Origin: Unio delphinus
Lineage: Eukaryota > Mollusca > Bivalvia > Unionida > Unionidae
Assembly: GCA_029339505.1 (NCBI GenBank)
Contig: JAQISU010000115.1
Location: 10,677,001-10,741,000, forward strand
Length of the DNA stretch: 64,000 nucleotides
Direction: 5' to 3'
Positions 8,939 to 18,575 of the stretch are shown here, one piece after another. Below the pieces are notes generated by a model, which saw only the letters and a list, made by a program, of their open reading frames with translations, had not been told where the DNA came from and made no database searches. Within the stretch, counting starts at the first letter, position 1; every line of letters starts with the position of its first letter. Made by a program: the position numbers and the translations under genes.

Positions 8939-9430
8939 TCAGATGTATACGAATTTTATTTTATGGCCATTTTTCTTTGAGATGGCTGATCTAGTAATAT
9001 TTTCTGCAACAAATCGTTTTGAAGGCCTACAAATATCAAAATATGTACTGGCTTCATTCATTGACTGAAATATTTTCTCCTCGTTAGTTGATGTATCAAA
9101 TGATTTGACATGTTTTGCCTTTTTTGCGTGTTTGCCGGTTCCACCTAATTTTGCATTCTCACTTTGAGTAACAACTCGTAAGTTATCCAATTTGTTATTT
9201 TGAGGGAATCCATGAACGTGATCAATCACAAAACCATCTTTGATCAATCCGTTGTGACATTCGTATGCGAATCGATGACAATAATATTTCTTCTTCCAGA
9301 CACCAAACATGAAGTATCCCATATTATTTACCCATCCAACCGGCTTTTTCAGCATACAGTGTCTCACAACACCATCACGGGATGCTTCATAATTAATAAG
9401 CACTGGGTGAGGTCTGAAGTCTTGGCTCAT
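8939..9430 (-). CDS. HNH homing endonuclease (HNH_3 type)
   Basis: 163 residues, intact. The HNH core is clear: HRFAYECHNG, then DHVHG about 20 residues later, then NNKLDNLRVVTQSEN. This is the arrangement of HNH_3 nucleases of introns, phages and large DNA viruses. The C-terminal part (NEEKIFQSMNEASTYFDI...RSAISKKNGHKIKF) looks like a NUMOD1-type DNA-binding helix-turn-helix. It stands alone between small genes, with no intron or intein visible, so it behaves as a free-standing mobile endonuclease inside the transposon. Confidence 0.88.
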   Translation of the reverse strand: MSQDFRPHPVLINYEASRDGVVRHCMLKKPVGWVNNMGYFMFGVWKKKYYCHRFAYECHNGLIKDGFVIDHVHGFPQNNKLDNLRVVTQSENAKLGGTGKHAKKAKHVKSFDTSTNEEKIFQSMNEASTYFDICRPSKRFVAENITRSAISKKNGHKIKFVYI

Positions 9431-9451
9431 TTATATAATAATATTATTTGT

Positions 9452-9778
9452 CTAATTTATATCTGCTTTAATTATAAACCACTTGATATAATCTTGAGGA
9501 GTTTTTATGATTTTGTCGCTGACGGAGTCATCGTTAGGGTCAATGACGGTATTTTTTATTCGTTTGTCATAATAGCGTTTTAGTTCCCTGTATCGTTTGC
9601 CGCCGCAACTGAGACATAATTGTAATTTTCCTCTAACGCCCACCCCACATCGGAGGCATGGGAGAAAACCGAAAGAACCGTTGCGAACGCTTTGTAAATG
9701 ATACCCACAGAATCCGCTTCTGCATGATTTATTACACGGGGTTGTTGATCCAATCATTAGCCATTTGCAGTGATTCAT
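9452..9778 (-). CDS. Cys-rich zinc-binding protein
   Basis: 108 residues. The N-terminal 75 residues carry about ten Cys in pairs (CNKSC, CGYH, CLRC, CLSC) typical of two zinc-ribbon or knuckle units, followed by a basic helix (KRYRELKRYYDKRIK). Similar Cys-rich proteins accompany polymerase genes in animal Polintons. The start abuts the divergent polymerase gene: start codons at 9778 and 9821 are about 40 nt apart, so the two likely share a short AT-rich promoter region. Confidence 0.6.
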   Translation of the reverse strand: MNHCKWLMIGSTTPCNKSCRSGFCGYHLQSVRNGSFGFLPCLRCGVGVRGKLQLCLSCGGKRYRELKRYYDKRIKNTVIDPNDDSVSDKIIKTPQDYIKWFIIKADIN

Positions 9779-9820
9779 TATACTATATTTTTCTATTTAA
9801 ATACTTGTTTTAATTATAAC

Positions 9821-12800
9821 ATGGAGGAGTTCAAGAGATTATCGAAAATTAAGCCCTGGAAAAATGCTAAATTCAATCTTGATAAGGAGTTCCAAAGATT
9901 ATCGAAAATTAAGCCTTGGAAAAATAATAAATTCAATCTCGATAGAGTCTCTGATACACCAAAACGTCTAATCGGTGATAGAACTATACTGGGTAAAATC
10001 AGGGAGTGTTTTAATGAATTCTACCGAGACGGTGCAGTATACTGTTGGTCGACATTTCAAATTATTGATGAAGATGTCAATGTACCCAACATCGATGCTA
10101 CTATGAACGATGAAAGAGCAGCTGAGATAATTTCACACCTTGGCCCGCCAAGGGGCTGGAAATCCAAGGGTAAATTGCAAAGCAATTCCCAACAGAAGTA
10201 TTTTTTCAGAATAAAATTCATTATCGAAGTCGAAGGCAAATGGATTATCAAGGATAAATTTGAACCAATCCTCAAGGATAAAAAACTGTCATTGTAAGTA
10301 GAGATTCCAGACCAGGAATTCTAACTGGAATTGACAAACCATACTACGAGAGATCTTATCCTGTAACAGCAATGGTTTATGGGATATATCCGTTGAATGA
10401 TAAACCCGATATTGCAAAACTAGCTCCTATGAAATATTCTAGTTCACTGAATTGTGTAGCAACACGGGTAATGGAACACTTCACAAATGCATCCCGAGGA
10501 AATAAACTAACTGATCTGCGACGTAGGAAAATAACCGAATGGGAACTGACAGTGAAACAGCACGGTGCAAAGATTTCTGATATAGCTAAATTAGAAGCAT
10601 CATTAAAATTCCCAATATCAGTAACGACAATAACCGGAGAAGTATTATACGAACCGAAATATCAATCGCGAGGGGCTCCAATTAAAATTATTGATCATAA
10701 CAAACACGCGTGGACGGCTGCAGTAACAATATTTCCACGAGATAGAACCGTGAGATATATCCCTAAGGAGTTCGTCGGGGATATTTTTTATAATGAGAAA
10801 TTATTTATGCTATTCACACGCTGTGTAAGGATGATCCTGTGTCAGTGTGGTTACTTAGAAGTGATGAAGATCCCGAAATAGGATTTGATCAATTTGTAAG
10901 ACCAAATGGCGAATTATATCGCGTTGAAGAATTAGATAACAGAATGAGAAAAATCGCTAGTGATTTTTCACCGGAGAGTTCCCATGAAAAACTATTAATG
11001 GATAGTTTTACTATTCCATCAGTGGTAGCTCACTTCGCAAGAGAAAAAAAACTCATGGCGTCCAACACGAAGTGATTTTCTCGAGGACGTTAAATTGAGT
11101 TGCATCGAATTTGGTCATGGAGGAATGTGGAATACGAAATACCATCGTGGCGGTATGATTTCAATTGATATATCCGCGTGTTATCCTGGAAGTTTCCTCG
11201 GGTATGGAGAATGTAGTAAATATTTTTCAACGATTTGGACACCCCACGCATGAAATGACTCGTGTTGCGATTAATGGTCCATTACCTGATTTTGATTTAA
11301 CCGGATTCGCTCGTGTGATATCATTTGAACTCGCTACAGGGTTACATCCGTGTAGTTATGTTTGGCTTGGTAGACATATATCTGAAAAGGCCTGGATGCC
11401 AATAGTGTTACTACGATATATGATTGATTGTGGTATGCTAATATTGTTGATTGTTTCCGAAGCTATTATATGCTATCGAGCTCAGAAAGAAGCTTGGCTG
11501 CCACAACCCGATCTAGATCGTATTATTAGCGAACAGCGAAAACAGTTTCCAAATTTCAATGAAGAACAAATCATGAATTGGTCTAAGGAGTTATTTGAAA
11601 TTAAAAAAGAACAAGCAAAAGATTTTGGACGAAGAATAATTGGTAAATTTACCCAGGGTGGAAGATACGACAATGCAAAATATTCTTCGCGGTTGATCAT
11701 AGACATCGCTGAATACGATTTTATTGTAACGGATTTAACGAAACAGGGAAAACTTGTAAATCGTAAAGACGCTTTCCTATCCGATGGAAGACGATTAGGT
11801 ACAATTGTTACCTATTGTGATGGATATATTAAACAATATACGCATTTGAGAAGTTCTATGCTAGCTTATGCTTCTATCAATTTATTTTCGATGATAAATA
11901 GATTTCCTAATACCGCAGTTAGAGTAGCCACTGATTCTATGTATATCCACGAGAAATACAAATCAGATGTAGCTAAATTCACAGATCCGGAGGCAAATTG
12001 GGGATGTTGGAGATTTAAAAAGGAGACGCTACATGAGTATTGTGAATCGGCAGATGTTACCATGGATGAAAAGTACTTAAAGTGTGATGAGATTCAATCC
12101 GAATTTTCTAATGCACCACCGGTATCTGATCCAATATGTAGATACAAGACAGTTTATTTAAACGGTTGTGGTGGGTCAGGAAAGACAACTCGTGCAATTG
12201 AATTATATCACAGAAACGCTAGCGTTTCAAAATCAAACATGATTGTCCTAACACCAACTCACAGACTCGCCAGAGAGATGAAACAACGAGGGGTAAATGC
12301 CTGTACTTATCATAGTTTCTTTCGATGGAAAGGCGATGAATGGACCACTGATCGAATGGGTGATAAATTCATTCCTGAAATCATAATTTGGGATGAAATA
12401 TGCACAGTATCGTTGAAAATATTACAAACATTTCTTGAGTGGTTGTTATTGAAAAATACAAAAGTGGTCATGTGCGGTGATCACGGCCAACCACCACCAT
12501 TTATCGGTGCATCCCCACATGAATGGCTAAAGGGTTTTGTAGACTATTATGAAGAAATTACCACTGATTATAGATCACTTGATGAACAATTACGCGAGTT
12601 CAAAGCGCTAATTAGATTACAGCCGGATAAAATCCAATGTGAAATAGCGCGTGAAATAATTTCAGAAACTCCCATGAATGATTTTTGGGAAACGTGGAGA
12701 CCAAACGATTTGACAATTGCAAGTAGAAAATAGTCAGAGACACACTTCAGATGAAGTTATTTCAAACGCATAAAGAAAAATTTGCAACACTTCCAGTATC

Positions 12801-13426
12801 TTTGTGTTATAGGCCTTCGGATACACGAAAACAGAATATAGAAGTTGATATTCCAAGACCAAAATCCGAAGGATTTCAAAGACAGAATTTAGTGTTAAAT
12901 GATATTGTGCTGGTTGATATCAGCGTCGTTGAAGATGCATTGCGTGCTAATAATTCCCCGTGGACGCTAGGTTACGCAGCAACAATACATTCTTCACAGG
13001 GATTGACTATATCAGATACAATTGTTTGGATGGTGGATAATCACATCGAATAGTCGAATTTAATCTATCTTGCAGTATCCAGAGTACGAAGAATAAATCA
13101 ACTTCGAAGACTTGTTTTCGATGATGACACCACAATGGATGATGCTAGCATCGTTGATGTTAAAATTATTGATAAAAAACTCTCCGGTTACAAACAACAA
13201 GACAAAACAAAAACGAGAATTTTACATTGATGCTGAATTAATAATCACTTTGAAGCAACAACAGAATAATCACTGCGCAAGTTGCAATTGTATAATGCGT
13301 TGGCAGTATTCGGATAAAGATCCTCGCCAATTTACCGTAGACAGAAAAAATAACAGTCTCGGTCATGTCAGAAACAATGTGATGTTGACTTGTCTTGAGT
13401 GCAACAGACACAACGGCGCTAGTTAA
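9821..13426 (+). pseudogene. polB: DNA polymerase B fused to SF1 helicase and C-terminal HNH finger
   Basis: Replicative polymerase locus of the Polinton, about 3.6 kb, broken in several frames. Polymerase signals: motif A ISIDISACYPGSF near 11158-11196; fragments with the family-typical RFGHPTHEMTRVA and FARVISFELA; motif C-like VATDSMYIHEKY near 11930. Helicase signals follow in the same frame: Walker A NGCGGSGKTT (12166-12195), IIIWDEI (Walker B, about 12385), CGDHGQPPPF (about 12475), then ATIHSSQGLT (about 12990) and YLAVSRVRR (about 13068). An HNH-type finger ends it: CASC, FTVDRKNNSLGH, NNVMLTCLECNRHNG. Breaks lie at A6 (10279-10284), about 10825, A8 (11043-11050), about 11225, A4 (about 12728) and an in-frame TAG (13051-13053). 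The 3' end meets the integrase 3' end tail to tail. Confidence 0.88.
9824..9948 (+). repeat. 60-bp in-frame tandem duplication at the polB start
   Basis: Two adjacent copies (about 9827-9886 and 9887-9948) encode FKRLSKIKPWKN and FQRLSKIKPWKN. The copies differ at several positions, so it is not an assembly stutter. It keeps the frame and lengthens the N-terminus by 20 residues. Confidence 0.85.
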
Positions 13427-14361
13427 GACCATGCAGTGGTAATTGAGTATCGTCAGGAATCACTTGTAATTGTTCACGTGTAAACCCCCGCTGAGGGGCA
13501 GTTGAATCCAATTTATAGATTGGAGGTCTACCAGTTGATCGTGTTATAGTAGATATCTTGTGAGCAGTAACACTCCAAATAGGATCAGTAGCCCTCTTTC
13601 TGCCACCTTCGAGTTCTCCTGGTTCATATAAATACCTAACAGTGACATTACTACCAAGAATTGGCTGAGAAACGCTATCCCGCTGTGGTTGTGGTATATA
13701 CTTTTTTTATTGCGTTGTTAGGTTTCATATTGATTGCTCTGGTAATCTCGTTATTCAGCGCTGCAACTACCCCTGGTAACCTTTTGATCCATTCACGGGA
13801 TCGCTTTTCTTGGATAAATTCTTTTGCGTATTGATATCCAAATAACCGCTCAGCAATCGTCCGATTAAATCGTTCTACAATTGCCTGATCGCGATGTAGT
13901 GCAGTATGCCCCCGTCTGATGGTGACATTGTGATCTTTCATCGCAGATAAAACAGCGCCTTGAAATTCCTTGCCAGGATCAACTTGTAACAGATTTGGCC
14001 AGCGTAGTGGGCTTCGTCGATAAATCTTTTCAAATGCAGAAGCAATTTCAGGTGATGATTTTCTTTTTAGCGGTTCTGCTTGTTTGCATCGACTCGCAAC
14101 GTCAACTACGGTTAGCGCGTATTTGTAACCGTTTTCATGTGGTAAAAACAATAAATCAGCTTGATGAACTTCATTGGGTCCAGTAACATCAAAATGCGAG
14201 AAATTGATTTGTTTAGGACGCGGTAGATAAATTTGCCATATAGCCTGTTTGGATAACCAATTAGCCGCAGTAGCCTTTTTCACTTTTGCGGCGTTAGCGA
14301 GTTTATTGATTGCAGCGTTACCCCTCTAGTATCCTTTTGGAGAATAATAAATAGATTCCAT
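13419..14361 (-). pseudogene. INT: Retroviral-type DDE integrase
   Basis: Polinton integrase, which inserts the element with a 6-bp duplication. The catalytic core frame (13675-14283) is intact and shows D in EVHQADLLFLP, D in LLQVDPGKEFQG and E in QAIVERFNRT. The start is the ATG at 14361; an in-frame TAG near 14326-14328 stands where the family usually has Trp (after YYSPKGY). After the core, a T7 run at about 13699-13705 shifts the frame. The next frame encodes the C-terminal domain (YLYEPGELEGGRKRATDPIW...GFTREQL) to a stop at 13419-13421. Length if continuous would be about 310 residues, normal for the family. It lies 5 nt downstream of the PLA2 gene, same strand. Confidence 0.9.
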
Positions 14362-14365
14362 ATTA

Positions 14366-14889
14366 TTAATTACCAGCACCCATCATCAATTTGCCTTTCA
14401 TAGCTGATTTTACCAACCACGAAGCCAATTTTTCTTTGAAAGATTTATCAGGAATAGCATTTAACGCATGAATTAATTTCACATCTGCGAGATGCCTGTG
14501 TTGCAGATTGCTGCTTTTATATGCAACATCATGAGCATGACACGCCTTATCAATAGCGTTTATCGGATACTCGCCGGGTCGGGGTTGATTTTGATCATCA
14601 AGTCTGATATCTAATTGTGTTCCGGGGCCACAGTAGCTATATCCTGGAAGGTGCTTTTCTCCGGGGTACTTTGCCCATGGGGTTCCAGGGAGTTTTGCAA
14701 ATTTGGCTGCGATATCACCTCCTCGTTTTTTTTGAAAACATCTCCGGATTTCATAGAAATAAATCTAAACTTTTTTGTACCACATGTTGCACATCTACCA
14801 GTAAGTGCTGATCTGTTATTTTTAGTTGTGATCGTCGTCACATCATTTGTGTTAGTACGCGTTTTACACTTCACACAATATAGATCCAT
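14366..14889 (-). pseudogene. DUF5679 zinc ribbon fused to phospholipase A2-like domain, frameshifted
   Basis: The N-terminal 40 residues are a zinc ribbon (YCVKCKTRTNT, then CATCGTKKFRF) of the DUF5679 type. After a T8 run (about 14727-14734, plus strand) the frame changes. The next frame carries a PLA2-like domain: calcium loop YCGPGTQLD, then an Asp-Lys-Ala-Cys-His-Ala-His-Asp catalytic helix with a Tyr three residues on, resembling the parvovirus VP1-unique and Polinton PLA2 class. It ends MMGAGN at a TAA (14366-14368). Such lipases act on membranes during entry in parvoviruses; the Polinton role is inferred. Start codon is only 5 nt from the divergent ATPase ATG. Confidence 0.8.
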
Positions 14890-14894
14890 AATTT

Positions 14895-15565
14895 ATGTAT
14901 AGAGATATGGATATAATTGATTTTTCAGCGACTAAAACAAAAGAACCAGTTAAGCATCATGCAGCGCTACCAAACTCTATCCGCGCAATTATAATCGGGC
15001 CATCTGGATCGGGAAGACGCAATTGCTGCTCATTTTAATAGTGAGATGGATGAAGTGGAATAAATTGTATTTAGTTGCTCCTAGCGTAGATGATCAGCGA
15101 TGCTATGAAGTGTTAAAGGATTTTAACGAGAATGCATCAGAAATTAAGGGTGAGAACGCCATTGATTTTATAACTGATATTGACGAGGCACCATCCGTGG
15201 ATGACCTTGATGGGAGCATTAACAATTTAGTCGTATACGACGATGTGATGTTAGACAATCAACAAAACCCAGCTAGAATATTTTCCCGAGGCAGGCATAA
15301 AAACACCGACGTGATATATGTCACTCAACGCTACACTCAGATTCCAAAAGTGATCAGAGATAACTGTAATATTCTTGCTGTGTTTAACGGCGTTGATACA
15401 CATACGTTACGAAATATTTGGCAGACATGGTGTTCCGATATGGACTTCAATCAATTTAAAAATTTCTTTAGTAACGCTCAGTCAACCCCGCACGGATTTA
15501 TAACAATAAATTTACATGATCCTCGGACACGATATCGTATCGGACTCGATCAAATATTCGGTTGA
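14895..15565 (+). pseudogene. ATP: FtsK/HerA-type genome-packaging ATPase, broken in Walker A
   Basis: DNA-packaging ATPase of the Polinton. Start at 14895 or the in-frame ATG at 14907. The Walker A motif reads GPSGSG and then loses frame by one base at about 15011-15017; the following frame continues from there to the stop at 15563-15565. Walker B is LVVYDDVML; the family-typical VTQRYTQIPKVIRDNCN follows. The last seven codons lie inside the right TIR. If the shift is not a sequencing error, the ATPase is dead. Confidence 0.87.
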
Positions 15566-15788
15566 AATCATTTATTATTTTTGTTAACTTTTAGCAGCAG
15601 AGAGGGTGATGACCACATCGTTGCGACCAAAATTGATTGAAAAATCGTAAAGTCTCCGTTTGATAAATAGAGACTTATTTCTTTTTTGGTTAAAATATGA
15701 GATTTCGTAGGAAGGCTCAATTTTCCGTTTTAAGGATTCAATCAATTTTTTGTCTGAAAAGGGTGGTCTTTTCACCCTCTCTGCTGCT
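15543..15788 (-). repeat. Right terminal inverted repeat of the Polinton
   Basis: Inverted copy of 439-684. Its inner edge overlaps the ATPase coding end (stop codon at 15563-15565). The outer edge has one extra AGC relative to the left end (AGCAGCAGAGAGG). It keeps the same internal foldback, with the hairpin around 15648-15676. The open frame that runs through both TIRs is a by-product of the repeat and has no recognisable domain. Confidence 0.93.
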
Positions 15789-16345
15789 AACAAAGTCTGG
15801 AAGTCAGAATCACAAATATTAATCACCACTGCAGAATCATTAGAAAAACAAATTGATGACCTTTAATATGATTAAGAACATATTTTTCTCTAAAATAAAT
15901 TATTGTTGTAAAGGTTGATGCAGTGCAAAAATGTCTTTAGGTTGCAGAATCAGGGTCATGGTTGAAATAAACATGTAAATACCATTAATAGAATATTGTA
16001 AAATGGTTGAAATAAACATGTAAATACCATTAATATAACATTGTACATTAAAGAATTGATTATTACCACAATGAGGAGTCTGAGTACAAACCTATTTTGT
16101 ACCAGGTTATCATCCTCAATGCAGGGTGTAAATTGAAGTAAAAACTAATTTTGACATAACAAAATGAAGAAATGCAGTTTCATTATTTAGTTTTTCCAAT
16201 GATCTGTATATAAAAGGAGAGGGGCAGTATTGAAGGAGCATACCTTTAAGTTCTACAAAACTTGAACAAATTAAACTACTTTTTTAATGAGTATTACTAC
16301 GACTACTGCAGGTCCTATTTGAAAACCCACCGACTTGGAAGGCTA
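15789..16345. other. Right host flank of the Polinton
   Basis: AT-rich, no gene seen. It begins with AACAAAG, the probable target duplication, and contains a 45-bp tandem duplication at 15959-16048 (unit with GGTTGAAATAAACATG). Confidence 0.6.
15959..16048. repeat. 45-bp tandem duplication
   Basis: Two copies of a unit starting TGGTTGAAATAAACATG, at about 15959 and 16004, with a few differences. Confidence 0.8.
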
Positions 16346-16426
16346 ACAACCATTCATGATCAGATTCTTTATGTACAAATCAAATGTGATATGCAGTATA
16401 ATGACCTTGACTGAGAAGTCACCTGG

Positions 16427-16506
16427 TTTGTATGTATGTATGTATGTATGTATGTATGTATGTATGTATGTATGTATGTATGTATGTATGTATGTATGTA
16501 TGTATG
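16427..16506. repeat. (TATG)n microsatellite
   Basis: About 19 uninterrupted TGTA/TATG units. Open frames through it on either strand (IHTY or VCMY repeats) are simple-repeat artefacts. It abuts the LINE remnant. Confidence 0.97.
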
Positions 16507-16930
16507 CTGACTGTCCTCCAGTGGTTTTCCAGGGCTTCACTCATGATGCGCTCTAAGTAGATGTTGAAAAGTGTGGGTGACATGAGACACCCTTGACATA
16601 CTCCAAATGTTGTCTTCAACAAGTCCCCCACAGAACCTTGAGCAATTACTGCACTGGTAGAGTTGGCATACAGCTGCTTGATGGCATTTGTCAACTTTTG
16701 ACCCATGTTGCTCTTCATTGTGGCCCACAATGCCCCATGCCACACTGTGTCAAAAGCCTTTATGAAATTTATGAACACATGATAGATGTCTTGTTGATGT
16801 TGCGAGTACTTTTCACACAGAGCCCTAAGATTGAATATTTGTTCTGTTGTGCTTCATCCACTCTGGAACAATGCCTGTTCTTCAGAAGATATTTCTTCTG
16901 CTTGTGGGTTATCTTATGTGCAGTGTTAAC
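16507..16930 (-). pseudogene. Non-LTR retrotransposon reverse transcriptase fragment
   Basis: The minus strand encodes RT segments STTEQIFNLRALCEKY, FINFIKAFDTVWHGALW (RT motif with the Asp of block A) and [20 protein letters not shown] (the GxxQGxxxSPxLF block). An in-frame stop falls before STTEQ (about 16858), and the catalytic FxDD block is missing because the remnant ends in the TATG array. A 5'- and 3'-truncated, dead LINE copy. Clade uncertain. Confidence 0.88.
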
Positions 16931-17501
16931 AGAACTGTCTATATTCCTGTATGCATTAGATTTGCATGTCTACATCCATTATACCAAACATAATTTAAAA
17001 TTACAGATACTTATGTTTGGTACAGTTTGAGACAATAAAGCATCGCATTGAAATTCACAGTAATTACAATTTGTTATTATTTTCATTATTAGTATTGTTC
17101 TAATGCTTCTGTTATCATTTAGTTGTGTTACTATTATAATTAATGCAAATAATCCTGGTATTATTGTCATAATTACACTGGTAAGTAATACAAGCTATTG
17201 TTATATGTGCATGTTTTTTCTGCTATTGTTATTATTATTTTTCTTATTATTATCATAATAAACATCATCTTTATTGTATCTTGAATAATTTGTACATGGA
17301 CCAAAGCAAAACATTGCTTAGTTTTCACAATATTTAATAATGAACTTTTTAGAAGAATATATTGCAAGGAGAAAAACCCATGGACTGCAATTTTCATTTT
17401 TCTTTTCATGTCATTAAAGTTTATATTCTGATTTTAAATGTTAGCTAGTTTTGTAGTGCCATCTAGTGCCTTAGTTTGGGTCACACGATTCCATCTGGGT
17501 G

Positions 17502-17556
<55 letters not shown>

Positions 17557-18285
17557 GTACAAACTGTGGCTGCTCTGGTGTTGTGTTAGAAAGTGGTATT
17601 GTGTGAAGACTTTCTCTTGCAAGTGAAACAGTATAACCACTCGCTGAACCAACAAGCACATTTGGTTGTATTTCGGGAGACTCAGTCAGCAACCCTGTGA
17701 CAAATTTGGTGACAGTCAGCAACCACACAACAACCAGTCAAGGATTCAGTGACCCAATGACTCAGTCGACAAGAAGAAGTCAGGAATAAGATGGTATCCC
17801 GCTGGGATGGAAATCTGTTGCACTTTGGAGCACCAGTCATCTGACAAATTCAGCAGGGCATCACTCCAAATACAAAGACCTATCCAAAAGAACCAGAGAT
17901 AGCTAAGCCAAGGGAGTTTCCACTACAATATACTTATTTATAAATTTTCATGGGCTGCCAGCATCTTTGTTACTATGAGTTGCTCAATATTTTGTGTTTA
18001 AATAATATGGTGGCAGCCAGGTGCAGTGACATCAAGGTATATTTTCTGCACAAGGTTGCCTCACCACTGCTCAGTACCAGTGTATGGCTATCAATTCGAT
18101 ACAGAATCAAACACAAAATTTGTTCTCTGTGCTATGTTTCATTGACAGACTCCAGTCCAACATACCTATCCGGCCTCACTCATGTGTATACACCAGCATG
18201 ATACTTACGCTCCTCTTCTGACAAACCTAAAAATCTGTGGTCCCACTATGAAAACAAAGTCATATAGACAACTTTTTTTTTTTGC
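16931..18285. other. Intergenic, no gene seen
   Basis: AT-rich, with ATT/TTA-rich stretches at about 17070-17280 and the TA/CA microsatellite at 17506-17557. Short open frames here have no domain or coding-like composition. Confidence 0.5.
17506..17557. repeat. (TA)n(CA)n compound microsatellite
   Basis: About 13 TA units followed by about 10 CA units. Confidence 0.95.
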
Positions 18286-18289
18286 ATAC

Positions 18290-18575
18290 CAGGGCAGGGC
18301 GATGTGTAATGAATTGCCCATTAAATTTAGAACAAGACACAGTGGTCCTGTTTAAGAGTGCTCTTAAAACTCACCTTTTTCGACTGCAGGAACAAACTTA
18401 GAGACCTAATAATGTTTTGTATCTTATATGTTTTTATTTTTTCCAATTTTGTGTTTTTTTTTATTTGTTGTTCTGTAGTGTAGCCATATCTTTATAGATG
18501 TTGTAAAGTGCCTACAGCTTCTAAAGATTAGGCACTATACAAAGTCCTCATTAATATTATTATTATTTCAATTGG
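18290..18575 (+). mobile_element. 3' end of a CR1/L2-type LINE
   Basis: The plus strand encodes NELPIKFRTRHS and, after a one-base shift, VLFKSALKTHLFRLQEQT and a stop. That is the typical C-terminus of L2/CR1-like ORF2 (WNxLP...FKSxLKTHLF). A 3' UTR with GGCACTATACAAAG follows, ending in (ATT)n at about 18555-18570. 5'-truncated, inactive. Confidence 0.8.

Larger units (their letters stand above)
439..15788. mobile_element. Polinton/Maverick self-synthesizing DNA transposon
   Basis: The roughly 15.3 kb element is bounded by inverted repeats of about 245 bp. It carries the full diagnostic set: protein-primed-type DNA polymerase B, retroviral-type DDE integrase, adenain-like cysteine protease, FtsK/HerA-type packaging ATPase, and double-jelly-roll-type major plus minor capsid candidates. 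Ends begin AG, and a 6-bp duplication (AACAAA or ACAAAG, the register being ambiguous by one base) flanks both sides, as known for the family. Most genes have frame breaks, so this copy is probably inactive. The TIRs still agree closely (fewer than ten differences by eye), so insertion was not ancient. It lies about 5 kb beyond the 3' end of the host gene at 20847-63065. Confidence 0.95.

Noticed and set aside
16343..16556. ORFs with IHTY or VCMY repeats
   Set aside because: Translation of a (TATG)n microsatellite.
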